Below are positions 35,160-51,014 of a DNA stretch of 64,000 bases, piece after piece (position 1 is the first letter of the stretch; each line of letters begins with the position of its first letter). The notes below the pieces were generated by a model, which was given only the letters and a program-made list of their open reading frames with translations, was not told where the DNA came from and ran no database searches. The stretch is taken from NCBI GenBank assembly GCA_007449985.2, contig VIIQ02000574.1, positions 1,420,992-1,484,991 of the forward strand. The letters are read 5' to 3'. The DNA is from Desmodesmus armatus (lineage: Eukaryota; Chlorophyta; Chlorophyceae; Sphaeropleales; Scenedesmaceae). The position numbers and the translations under genes are program-made.

Positions 35160-37495
35160 TCACGAAATTACAGAGACGGTCGCAATGTGCTGATCCAGCT
35201 GCCGGATGATGCCTGGTCCCAGTTTCTGAGCCACCTCAACCATCTCCTGCAAGTCAGCACACACAAAAGCTGTCAGCAACCAGCCAGCGGGCCAGCTAGG
35301 ATAACCCTGCTTGGTAGCCCTATCAAACTGCATAAACAGACAGACATTCGCATGATTCAACCCAAGCATTACAGGTGGCACTCATTCTGTGCGCTGTCAG
35401 CGCACCTGCGTTAGTGTGGGGTCAATGCCCCCGCTGCCTGCCTTGCTGATGCCCATCACCCTGCCAGCTGCATTGACTGCTATCCGCAGCGTAGCTGTAG
35501 CACACGGCTCCTCTTCACTCGACAGGTCGACAACGGACTGCTGCCCCACCTGCACAGCAACGCAGCACGCCAAACGCATGACAACCAGGGTTGCAGCATC
35601 AGGCGGCATAGCCAACTGCAGAAACACAGCCTCAAGGGTCTACAGCTGCATTCGCCTGTGTTGCGCAACATGCTGAGCAGAGTAACACATGTGCCACTGC
35701 TACAGGCGCTTGAGAACCCACACCTGCTCACACAAGGCCTGCCTCACACCTTTGCATCCGCTCTCTTCCCCCCAGTCCCCCCCTGCAGCCCTGTTCTCCC
35801 TGCCCTCCCCTCCCCTCCCCTTCCGCGTAGCCTCCCCCCTCACCTGGCTGACTGACACTATGATGGGCACCTTGCTGACATCAAGGGGTGCCCCTGGATC
35901 TCCTGTCAGCTCAACCTCAGGCTCCTCATCCTCATCCATTGACACCTCAACCTGACACAGCACAGCACAGCACAGCACAGCAGCCAGGCGGGCAGGCAGG
36001 CAGGCAAGAACAACATGAGTACCTGATGCCTGCGCAACGAAGTGGGCACTGCTGCAAGCTTGACCCCATGTACCCAGTGTGGTGGTTGATGGGTGGCTTG
36101 TGTGGTGAAGGGCTGCCGAGGCGGTGTACGTGTCAACCTGTGACTGCTCCTGGCTAAGGTATGCAGTCTTGTGTTCGCGTGGAGCCAGTATTGACAACGC
36201 TGCGTGCCCATGCTTGGGGCCAGCTGCTCCGTAAGCTAGCGATGAGGCTGCAAGTTCAACCTGGCCACCCCACCTTGGGTATTCGTGTGAGAGCCAAGGC
36301 TGCCCGCGCTGCTATACTGAGTGCGTCCAACACGTTCCCGCCGTCGTTCAGCAGCAGCGCGTCAACATACACCACCCAGCAGGTCTTGCCGGGCAGCACA
36401 CACAGGGCCTTGAGGTCCAGCGAGCCACCTGAGAATACGAACAGACAAACATACACAGGGCATTCACAGGGAAGTTTTGCCACTGGGCCCACCCACTGCA
36501 GATGGTGTGAGCGGCTACGGCTCAGCGAACTTGCTGGCTGGGGTGCAGAGATGCACGGCTAGTGCAAGCAGCCATGGCTTCTGCAACCGCGGCAACTAAC
36601 CCTACTGTTGCTGCTGGTGCTGGTGCTGCTGCTGCTGGGTCATGGTGCTGCTGCTGGTGGGTCATGGTGCTGCTGCTGCCGCAGCAGGGGGACTCAGCCC
36701 CGGCAAGCATACCTGCTGCTGGTGATCCCACCAAGGATGCTTCCAGGGCTTGTGCTAGGTCAATGCCCCAGTCCTCACCACCCCGGCCCTACAGCACAAC
36801 ACACCATGTCAGCTGCATGCAGCAGTGGTTGGGGGAGTGCCAGCAACAAGTCGCAGCACGAGCCTGCTGTTGCAGCTGCATGCCAGCTGTCTGTGACACA
36901 TGTCAGCCATGTGGCCTAGCAGCATGCAGCATGCGAACTTGGACGCCTCTCGAAACAACCTCCATTTGTGCATTCAAGCTGATCTTGCTGGCTGTATTGT
37001 TTGCCAAGTGCCTGTGTCTCTGCACCTTGAACTCTGGCGAGGCACATGACGAGCACTCCACACTGACTTGCACCTGCCCCTGGTCTGGAGTACTGCCGTC
37101 TGGAACAGCCAACTCCACCTGCACAGCAGCAGCAGATCGCCATCTTTGTGGGCTGTGTGTACCTTATGTGACATTTATTTGCCAGAGAAAAGGTCCTGCT
37201 GCTGTTCGCACTATTGCTGCCGCTGCTACTGCTGCTACTGCTGCTGCTGCTGCTGCAGTTGCTGTTACAGCTTGCTGCTGCCACCAAGTGATGCTGCAGC
37301 TGCCAAGCCCACCTTGACGCCTACTAGCACATCTGTGGCACCTAGATGCAGCCTCGCAGACCCATCAGCTTGTGCTATGATGTTGGCTTCCACCCCTAGA
37401 GGCCTGTAGCTAAGACGACTGCGGCCGTCTGTTCTCAGGTCTTGCTCAACCCCCTGCACGATCCACACACGCTCGCCGAAGCTGGTATCAGCCAT
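35160..37495 (-). CDS. RRP42: Exosome complex subunit RRP42 (EXOSC7-like)
   Basis: RNase PH-fold subunit of the six-member exosome ring, which feeds RNA to the associated nucleases; eukaryotic ring subunits are generally not catalytic. Exons in transcript order: 37495-37313, 37118-37026, 36788-36713, 36428-36274, 35951-35844, 35549-35406 and 35246-35160. All phases agree, giving 281 aa, close to human EXOSC7 (about 290). Family landmarks: VQGVEQDLRTDGR at the N-terminus, ARLHLGATDVLVGVK, VECSSCASPEF, GRGGEDWGIDLAQALE, CWVVYVDALLLNDGGNVLDA, VPIIVSV, QSVVDLSSEEE, SGGIDP and the C-terminal helix EMVEVAQKLG. ATG 37495 matches the family start. It shares a 397-bp divergent upstream region with the DUF962 fragment, and its stop lies 225 bp before the ATG of the YbaK-exonuclease gene, transcribed in the same direction. 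Confidence 0.93.
35955..36005. repeat. CAGCA and GGCA microsatellites in RRP42 intron
   Basis: A run of the pentamer CAGCA (about 35955-35985) is followed by GGCA repeats (about 35988-36005). Both sit in the intron just upstream of the acceptor of exon 35951-35844 on the - strand. Confidence 0.85.
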
Positions 37496-37892
37496 ATGTG
37501 CCCACGACTAGATTTATAAAAGAGACGGCAGCCCCATGTGCGTTCGGGTCATCCTTGGGCACGATCTGACAAGGATCTGTTGGGCTTGTATGGATCTGCT
37601 TGATTTGGCCGGCTTGGTGCTGGACGTAATATGCAGAATGGATATTGTAGCTTACATCACGCGGCTGAAAAAGCCACACTCCACTCAGGTTTACACAGGT
37701 TTACATAATCTCCGAAACAGCACACCCTCAAGTGTGATTGGTTCTTCTAGCGCGCTTGTCACTTCCAGCTTGGGAGCCCAGTCTGTTCATAACTCTCAGG
37801 ATTGCTGGGTGCTTGGCCTTGCCTCTTCACAGCAGCGTGCTTCACAGCCCCTGCACTGCGCGTTGCATACTGCCACATCATCACCTTTGAAC
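37496..37892. promoter_or_regulatory. Divergent promoter region RRP42 / DUF962 fragment
   Basis: 397 bp between ATG 37495 (-) and ATG 37893 (+). No specific element is recognised. Confidence 0.4.
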
Positions 37893-38298
37893 ATGGCCAC
37901 AGCAGGCCCATTCAAAAGTCTGAAAGAGTTCTACCCCTTCTACAAGAATGAACACTGCAAGACAGGGACGAGAGCCCTTCACTTTGTAGGCACAAGCCTG
38001 TTTTTGCTGCAGGCTGCAGCTGCAGCTGGGACGAAGAAGCTATGCTGTTGCTCTCAGGCGTGCTGTCGGCATACTCCTGTGCCTGGGTGGGCCACTTCTT
38101 CGTTGAGCACAACAGGTGTGACATATGGCAGAGGTGCCGATGCGCTTTTGCACTGTCTTTGTATGGGTGCTGGCGGAGGTCAGCTGCGACCTGGGCCCCA
38201 AGGTGCTGGCGGAGGTCAGCTGCGACCTGGGCGAGCCCATGGTGGGCATCGACGTGCGGGACAAGAACTTCAACAGCTATGCCAACCGCTCTGAGTAA
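37893..38298 (+). pseudogene. Truncated DUF962/Mpo1-like gene joined to a PDX1 3' tail
   Basis: The 5' part (37893-38115) encodes DUF962/YGL010w (Mpo1) landmarks: LKEFYPFYKNEH, RALHFVGTSL and, in another frame, AWVGHFFVEHNR. Mpo1 relatives are small membrane proteins with a lipid alpha-oxidation role in yeast. The two parts are out of frame, separated only by a 26-nt GT...AG stretch (about 38003-38028), too short for a normal intron. The expected segment after EHNR (family PATF and the last helices) is missing. Instead, a donor-like aacag|gtgtgac is followed within 60 bp by a duplicate of the PDX1 end, including a 29-bp tandem repeat and the PDX1 stop at 38296. Splicing from 38115 to a gtcag acceptor would put the PDX1 tail back in its own frame, so a chimeric transcript is possible. 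I call it a pseudogene because of truncation and frame break. Confidence 0.6.
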
Positions 38299-38781
38299 CT
38301 ATGGTGATGTTGAGTATGTGCGTCGTGTGGTGGCTGAATGAGGGGTTGTTGTCTCTTCTGCTGTTGCTGGTCTGCTATTGTCACCAGCAGCGTCTTGTTT
38401 AGTGTTTTGACTTGTTTCCAGCTGCTGCAATATAAGCAGTGAGCACACACAAGGCGGTGCCAGGACCTGTGACGGCCTGCCTGGTTTGGCAGCAGCGTTC
38501 TGCATGTGCAGGGTCCTATAGTGTAAGTGGCAGCACAAATTGTGCTCACACCACGCACGACCGTGCGTGTGCATCTCAATCAAGTAGTCCCTTTGTAGAA
38601 GGGTGCAGGTTGCACTGCGCGTTCTGGTATGCACTGTTTTGTTGAGGTTGTGAAGTCTGGCAGGATGACAGCTGTTGCGGAGCTGTGACCACAGCCGGAC
38701 CCAACTGTGACGTGCAGTTGGCCCTGCTCATGAATGTCAGACGGCCTGTTGACGTTTGAAGGTGCTTCAACGTGTAACAAG
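38196..38781 (+). repeat. Duplicated 3' end of PDX1 (coding tail plus 3' flank)
   Basis: Matches 52792-53378 in the same orientation over about 586 bp: the last ~33 codons, stop and 3' flank. The coding part is almost identical; substitutions increase toward the end. Both copies end shortly after a TGTAA (38773-38777 and 53370-53374), then diverge. Confidence 0.9.
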
Positions 38782-39374
38782 TAGTTGTAGTGGTTTGCCA
38801 GGCTGGCTAACTGACATGAAAGAACGTTGTGTGAACAGCGTATAGCAGCACTGCGGCTTGTGCGGGCTATCCACACATGAATGTCACCACGTGCTGTTTG
38901 CAGGCCAGCCACCTTCAAGTACCCAGTGTACTCACTCATCAGGCAAGTGCAGGGCCAGGTGGAGGGGGTGGGCACTGTAGAGGAGGCATCAGAATTGCGG
39001 GTGCTTGAGACCTGTGTGGGGGCACTGCCCCCATAACGGGAGCCTCATCAGGTCAAATGCTTCATATGCACCACAGTGCGTGTGAATACACCACTCAGTT
39101 GCCTTGCAGTGAACCACTTTGTCAGGAGAGTGTCCAACCTGCCATTGCCTTCCATCGTTGGAATGCAGTCGAGAGAACTTAAATTCAAAGGCATCTTGAG
39201 TCTGAAGCTGTGTTGCCCTTCTGTCTGCAATCGCAGTGACTTCATCATGTACTTCAACATCCTGCGTGGCAAGGAGCGCTTGAGAGGCACCTGCTGATGC
39301 AGGAGCGCTCCTAGCAGCAGATTGACACATGGGCTATCGTATTGGTGATGGTGGTGGTGTGTGATTGACTTTGC
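38782..39374. other. Intergenic, nothing recognised
   Basis: No exon could be supported. Upstream exons of the MYND sequence might lie here, but no motif shows it. Confidence 0.35.
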
Positions 39375-39848
39375 TTGAGACTTTGCTCGAGTGTGAACGA
39401 AGTACAGCGGGACACTATACAGCAGCACGCAGATGCTCCTGTACCTCTTGTTGGGTATGTGCAGCAGCTGTCTGCATTTGGTGGGGCTCTGTGCTCTGTT
39501 GCACACAAGCAGTGCTGCAACAACCCCACCTGCAGCAACCTTTCAGGGCCGTCAGAGCTGCAGCTGGTAAAGGGCAGGAGCAACACCTGTTCAGGCTGCC
39601 GCAGGGCCCGCTACTGCAGCCCTGAGTGCATGAGGCAGCACTGGAAGCAGCACAGGCCAGTGTGCAAGATGCTGGGGAGAATAAACAGCAGAAGCGGCAG
39701 CAGTGGCAGCAGAAGCGGCAGCAGTATCAACAGTAGCAGCAACAGTGGGTTCAGGGGCAACCTCAGAACCCTAAGTCAGGCACACAAGCAAGCTGACCAG
39801 CGAGTGTGCAGTTGTGAATTGGTTTTGTGTTTTGTCTGGTGGCCTTGA
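39375..39848 (+). CDS. MYND-type zinc-finger exon, gene model incomplete
   Basis: The frame encodes a MYND finger: CCNNPTCSN, then CSGCRRARYCSPECMRQHW and HRPVCKML, with all Cys/His positions of the C-x3-C ... C-x2-C ... C-x3-C ... H-x3-C pattern. MYND fingers bind proline-rich peptides. Before the finger are about 45 residues including VGYVQQLSAFGGALCSVAH; after it comes a Ser/Gly/Asn-rich tail, after which the frame closes at 39848. There is no ATG at the start, so this is an internal or last exon, or a leftover fragment; an acceptor near 39381-39392 is plausible. No partner exons were found on either side, and many algal proteins carry such C-terminal MYND fingers, so its parent protein cannot be named. 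Confidence 0.6.
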   Translation: MRLCSSVNEVQRDTIQQHADAPVPLVGYVQQLSAFGGALCSVAHKQCCNNPTCSNLSGPSELQLVKGRSNTCSGCRRARYCSPECMRQHWKQHRPVCKMLGRINSRSGSSGSRSGSSINSSSNSGFRGNLRTLSQAHKQADQRVCSCELVLCFVWWP

Positions 39849-40339
39849 TGTTGTGGGTTGTGTTGTGCTGTTTTCCCTATGTTATGCAGCCACATCCGTC
39901 TGAAGCAGCTGCCTCCATCGCTGCACTTGTTCATATGCACAGTGCATTCAGTGAATGCAGTGCATGCAGTGCATCCAGTATAGTTGATGAACCGTGCTAG
40001 GGCCCAGCACCCTATCGGGTTGGCTTGCTGCATGTCACGGTGACAGCAGGAGTAATACACATAATGTGAGATGAGGCACAGGCAGTACACTGGTACTGGC
40101 ACTTTGACTGACAGTCTGGGCTGCAACTCCAACCGCTGGACCATCCAAAAAAAACTAATCATAACAATAATATAATAAAACTGAGCGACAGGCCTTGATT
40201 GAAAAGGGACGTGGTGCCTCCTGCAAAACCCATCTTGTGATCTGGTGATCTGACTCATCTGAGGTGGGCTCTGCATTGTACGCTATCTTGATACCTGCAA
40301 TCTTCGACTACAAAAAAACATACAAAATCACAACGTGAC
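39849..40339. other. Intergenic region upstream of sirtuin gene
   Basis: It holds the sirtuin promoter and 5' UTR. An A/T-rich stretch (about 40146-40185, with AATAATATAATAAAA) stands out against the surrounding composition. No exon recognised. Confidence 0.4.
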
Positions 40340-43300
40340 ATGAACCAGCCGCAACAGATGGCCACCAAACAGTTTCACAAGCTCCTGTCACAGGCAAAGC
40401 GTGTGGTGGTGCTCACTGGTGCTGGCGTCAGTGCAGAGAGTGGAATACCAACCTTCAGGGGCGAGGGGGGTCTATGGCGCAAATATGTGAGTCTACTGAG
40501 CAGTAGGGTAGCTCCTGCACGGTCGGTCTGTCCCATGTGGGGGTCTTGGTTTCATTCTTTGCACAACTGTGTGAGCCTGACGGGAGCCCCCATACACCAT
40601 CACGGCCACCGCCTTGCCCCGTTGGTGCTGCAGGATGCCACCATGTTAGCAACGCCCCAGGCATTTGTCCGTGACCCCAGGTGGGATAGCAACGGGGAGG
40701 GGATCGGGTAGGGAGGCAGAGAAAGGGCAGAACACAGGGGTGCTCCAGACAAGCAGCGGTTAATGCAGACGGAAAAGGGGGGCGGGGGAGCATGGGGCTG
40801 ATTGAAGACAGGTGCTTTTGGGAGTTTCAGGCAGTCTGGTTACCAGCAGCCTTGGTCAATGAGCACAGAAATGAGCACTAGTGAGTTAATCAGTTGATGA
40901 ATTTTGTCCTCTCCAGGATACCAACACCCTTTGAACCTCTACTGGATGTGGCACCCAACATGCTGCACACACCCCTTACATATGTGCTTGTTGCTGTGGT
41001 GTCTCCACCTTCCCTGCTGCCAGTCAGGTGTGGGGTAAGTGAGCCGGTGTCACCAGCACTGTTTGTGCACCAGCAGAAGGGGTGCAATGTGCATCCCAGC
41101 CAACTACTGCAGGGAGTTGCTGTGCACTGTTCAACTGACAACCACTGGGTGTTGCTACATGGTCGTACTGCCGGCGTCATGTGACGTCACCAGAGTTCTA
41201 TCACTGGTGCGTGTCTGCTACCCCCACGCAAGCATATGTGACAGGCATGATTGCTGAAGCACGCTCATTGAGGGATGCTGCTCTATGCCAGCCGCGACCC
41301 CAAACTACTGACTGCTCATTCAGCAGCAGCACCCATTGTCATGCAGTTGCATTTGCAGTGTTCCCGCGCATGCTATGCTAGTGCCCGACAGAGACTGAGG
41401 CACAAGGGACATGTACAGACCTTGACCGGGGGCTGACTGCTCTCACCTGCTGCAATGTTTCAGGCGGCGTGAGGTTGTGTCAGGCTGCCAGCCGAATGCG
41501 GCCCACTATGCGCTGGCTGCTGCTGAGCAGCGGGCGCGAGAGCGAGGCGTGGACTTCCAGGTCGTGACCCAAAACATCGACAGGCTGCACCAAGCAGCAG
41601 GCAGCAGCAGTGTGGTGGAGATGCATGGCTCACTCTGGTAGGTGGTCATGCACATGGTGCGCATGTGAGGTTCTTGGCTTGCGTACTAGGACCCCTAGTA
41701 AGGCCGATGTTTGGACAAATCTAGTACAAACACACCAAGACAGCAGCGAGAAGGTGTGCAGGGGCAAGGGGATGGTCAGCTCATGTGGTGGTTGACATGT
41801 CAGACCCTTGTGGGGCCTTTTCAAACGGCCCAAGCTTCTACACTCAGTCAGAACTGATGCTCAGTGGAAGCAGTGTGCAGCCGGCTGTCCATGGTTGCTG
41901 AACCATCCCAAACGGTGGCGTGAATGCTGTGTACTGGCACAGAGTCTGTGCCTTCAGTTCATCATCCCTAGGGCATCCTGGTGAAGCACCAAGTGGCTGT
42001 GGGTGTTGGTGTGCACAGGGACGTGTGCTATGCCACCCCAGGTGGCTTCAGGGACCCTGTGTGCCGCCCCTGGGAGGACAGGACGCAGCCGCTAGTGCCA
42101 GCACTGGATGGCACAGGCGCACCTGATGGCCAACCAGCCGACATACCTAGTGAGTTGCCCTGGCCCTGGCAACTCAGCAGGCTCGTGAAGTTCAGGCATA
42201 TGGGTGGGATTACGCAAAGGAAAGTCAACAGGAATGTCGCTCTTGCAGTGTTTGAAATGAGGTTTGAGCAGGGTGCAAGCCCACCATGGCACATCATTGG
42301 CCGGCTCCAACAGCGCCCCCAGGAGTGTCTGCGGAGCGCACAGTGACAGCGTGCTACCATCGTATGCTGGGCCACTCTCCCCCACTTGGTACTGCTGTGT
42401 GTGTACCCTTTTGTGTACTCCGTTTCTGCCTGTGTGTGCTGCGCAGTTGAGGATCTGCCTCACAAGGATGGCAAGCTGCTACGGCCGGGTGTGGTGTGGT
42501 TCAACGAGGTGGGTCGAGTCGTGTGATTGTTTGTAGGCATGTTGGCAGATGTGGGTACTGACATCTTTATGGTGAGCCAATGTTGGCTTGGCCCCCTGGT
42601 AAACCAAAAGCAAATGTTGGCTTGGCTGGGACGTCCTGTCGACAGGGTTTGCCACCTGCACGCAAACATGACAGTGAGCTGGGTAACAGCACGGTAAATG
42701 CATTACTCATCTGTCTAACTGACGATGTCACAGAACCTTGATGATGAAGTCCTGGACCATATTGATGAAGTGTTGGATGCCACAGACCTGCTGATGATTG
42801 TTGGCACGTCATCGGTAGTGTACCCTGCCGCTGGCTATGCACCTCAAGTGGCTCAGAGGTGAGCAGCACCCGTTTGTAGGGCAGCAGCTGATGCTGGGGT
42901 GGACTGGAGAGTTGGGCACACTCCTGTTTTGACCTGCCAGCACCCCCTCCTCCTGTTGTATTAGTCTGAACTGGCTCCACATATACGCAACCCTGATTGT
43001 GCATCATCTCCAGTTTTTACTCGCTCACCCAGGGGGGGGGGCACTCAGTAAGATGACAGCACCATCCCACACTTGCTCCTGCAAAATTCAGTATATATTA
43101 TAAATGTTATAAAATTATATTGGCCTCATTTACAAGGATTCTGGGGGGGTTTTGGGAGGGGGGGGTGGGTGGGTGGTCTGGGCCAGTTTGACTTTCTTGC
43201 ACAGGGTTCAGTAACTTTCTTGTCAGTAGCCCAAATGATGTGGGAAGCGACTCGTTTGAAAGGTCAGACCAAGATCTATCCATTGCGCGTGTCTCCGTAG

Positions 43301-43959
43301 CCTGCCAACAAATAGTTCGTGTCTTACAGCCAACCATCACCCCACACCACATGGCCAGCAGAGAAAAACGTGCCTCATCTGCTCGACAGCTGGCCGAGAG
43401 CTCATATCATGAATATTAAGACTCATAAGAGTTGTATGAGCAACGTCATGTGCAGCGCAGCTAGGTTTCGGGACAGGCACAGCAGATCACCGATCAGATC
43501 ATATGAAGAAGACGAAGCGCACAGGACCATCTGAAGGCCACTGAATGCGTATATATACTTAACTATTCACATGAAGACACCTGGGGCCGAAAAACGCAGG
43601 TTTTGGGGTGGGGGTGGGGGGGTGGGGGGGTGTCTGGGGCCTGTTTGACTTTCTCGTGATGGTGTCCAGGACTTTCTTGCACGCCCCCCCCCCCTGGCTC
43701 ACCAGATGATGACACTGCAGTGTTTGGTGGTAAACCGTTGTCCCAACCAAGGGTTGTCACGTATGCTTGTGCATTGTGGTGGTGCAGGGGTGTGCCGGTG
43801 GTGGAGGTCAACCTTGAGCCAACAGGCAACAGCGGTGTGTGCAGCCTCAGCATCACTGGCAAGGCAGGACAGTTGCTCCCAGAGCTGTTTGATGTACAGG
43901 ATGATCCAAAGGTTGCAGCAGCACTGGCAGCGTCACAGCAGCGCGGCAGGCACAGCTAG
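40340..43959 (+). CDS. Sirtuin, SIRT5-like NAD-dependent lysine deacylase
   Basis: Removes acyl groups from lysine using NAD+. Exons: 40340-40486, 40634-40680, 41024-41034 (11 nt), 41194-41206 (13 nt), 41464-41637, 42019-42149, 42447-42508, 42734-42858 and 43788-43959. All phases agree, giving 293 aa, close to SIRT5. Motifs: [20 protein letters not shown] (NAD site), [15 protein letters not shown] with the catalytic His, [22 protein letters not shown] and a final VVEVNLEP strand. The reconstructed SQVWEFYHWRREV matches the SIRT5 segment whose Tyr and Arg (FYHxRR; human Y102, R105) select succinyl/malonyl/glutaryl lysine. This segment is spread over the two micro-exons and the next exon. The four zinc Cys are not all present: only two Cys (DVCYATPGG and DPVC) occur in the ribbon and none where the second pair belongs. 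Little presequence is present, so location is uncertain. Confidence 0.88.
41024..41206 (+). other. Two consecutive micro-exons (11 and 13 nt) of the sirtuin gene
   Basis: Micro-exon 1 is TCAGGTGTGGG between ctgccag and gtaagt. Micro-exon 2 is AGTTCTATCACTG between gtcaccag and gtgcgt. Together with neighbouring exon ends they restore the family segment DPSQVWEFYHW; without both, the frame is lost. Confidence 0.8.
43141..43173 (+). repeat. G-rich tract, first of a related pair in the sirtuin last intron
   Basis: Runs of G of three to eight with single T/A interruptions. The sequence after it (GTTTGACTTTCTTGCAC) recurs after the second tract near 43650-43685. Confidence 0.8.
43600..43640 (+). 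repeat. G-rich tract, second of a related pair
   Basis: TTTTGGGG followed by GGGTGGGGG-type runs, then GTCTGGGGCC and GTTTGACTTTCT as in the first copy about 460 bp upstream. A C run follows at about 43684-43696. Confidence 0.8.
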
Positions 43960-44590
43960 TGCGCCAGGCTTGAATTCTGTGTGGTGCAGATGCTGTTGTG
44001 AGTAACAAATATGGCTCTGCATGCTGGGTGAGGTTGCGGGTCTTTGACATATCTCTGGCCTGTGATGCAACAGGCTGTTTTCAGTTGTTTTGAACACCAG
44101 GGTGAATGTCTTTGACTTGCGCCAAACTCGCTGGTGACACAATGCAGTTTGCTACTGCAAACCTGCTACTGCAGTTTGCAGTAGCAGGAAGAGAGTCCTG
44201 CTACTGCAAGAAGAGAGACAACAGTCAACCACATCTGTGTTCGCTCATCCAGATGGGTCAGACCAGAATCATCCCGGAGACATGTTCAAAGATATACCAC
44301 AGCAGCTGCTGTACAGACACTACCACAACCTGCCACAACCCTCCTTCACACCAAACACTCCTGCAGTGCACCGCGCAGTCCTGCCACACACTCCGGTTTC
44401 CACAGCAACCAATCCACAGCACCTGCCCAGCCCCTTGCCCGCTGCAGCTACCACACACAGCAGCGGTAGCCCCACTGCCCCAGCCGATGCTTGTTCACCA
44501 AGTACAAGCCATGCATGCATTCCAGCACGCGACGCATCACTGCGGTGCAGCTTGCGTATCACTGCAGCAAAGCTTGCAGCAGCGGCAGCA
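43960..44590. other. Convergent intergenic region, sirtuin and helicase 3' ends
   Basis: Both genes end into this 631-bp stretch, which should hold both 3' UTRs. The only structured element seen is the inverted-repeat cluster at 44149-44208. Open frames on both strands are shadows without family signal. Confidence 0.45.
44149..44208. repeat. Cluster of inverted repeats built from CCTGCTACTGCA
   Basis: CCTGCTACTGCA at 44162-44173 pairs with TGCAGTAGCAGG at 44177-44188 (3-nt loop). That arm can instead pair with a second CCTGCTACTGCA at 44197-44208 (8-nt loop). A third partial arm, TTGCTACTGCAAA, starts at about 44149. The middle arm thus has alternative partners. Confidence 0.9.
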
Positions 44591-50739
<6,149 letters not shown>

Positions 50740-51014
50740 CCACTGCTGGTGGGCAGCGAAGCCCGGCGGCACAGTGGGGGACAGCTGGTACTTGGTGTCG
50801 CAATACTTTCACCGAAGCTTTAGTACCTAACACGCCTTGTTGGACGGGGAGAAGGCTGCAGCTGGGGGTTGTCACTTTAGTCACCACCACCCCTCACACG
50901 AGTGCTCACGTTTCAATCCAGTACTTCCTGCCGCACTCTGCTGCGTGTGGTGTCCCCAGAGTTTTGCTTTGCATCCCCAATCCCTCCTTCAGCATCAAAA
51001 CTCAGTTCACCAAC
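50740..51014. promoter_or_regulatory. Divergent promoter region DHX15 / PDX1
   Basis: 275 bp between the two ATGs on opposite strands; both promoters must lie here. No named element is recognised. Confidence 0.5.
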
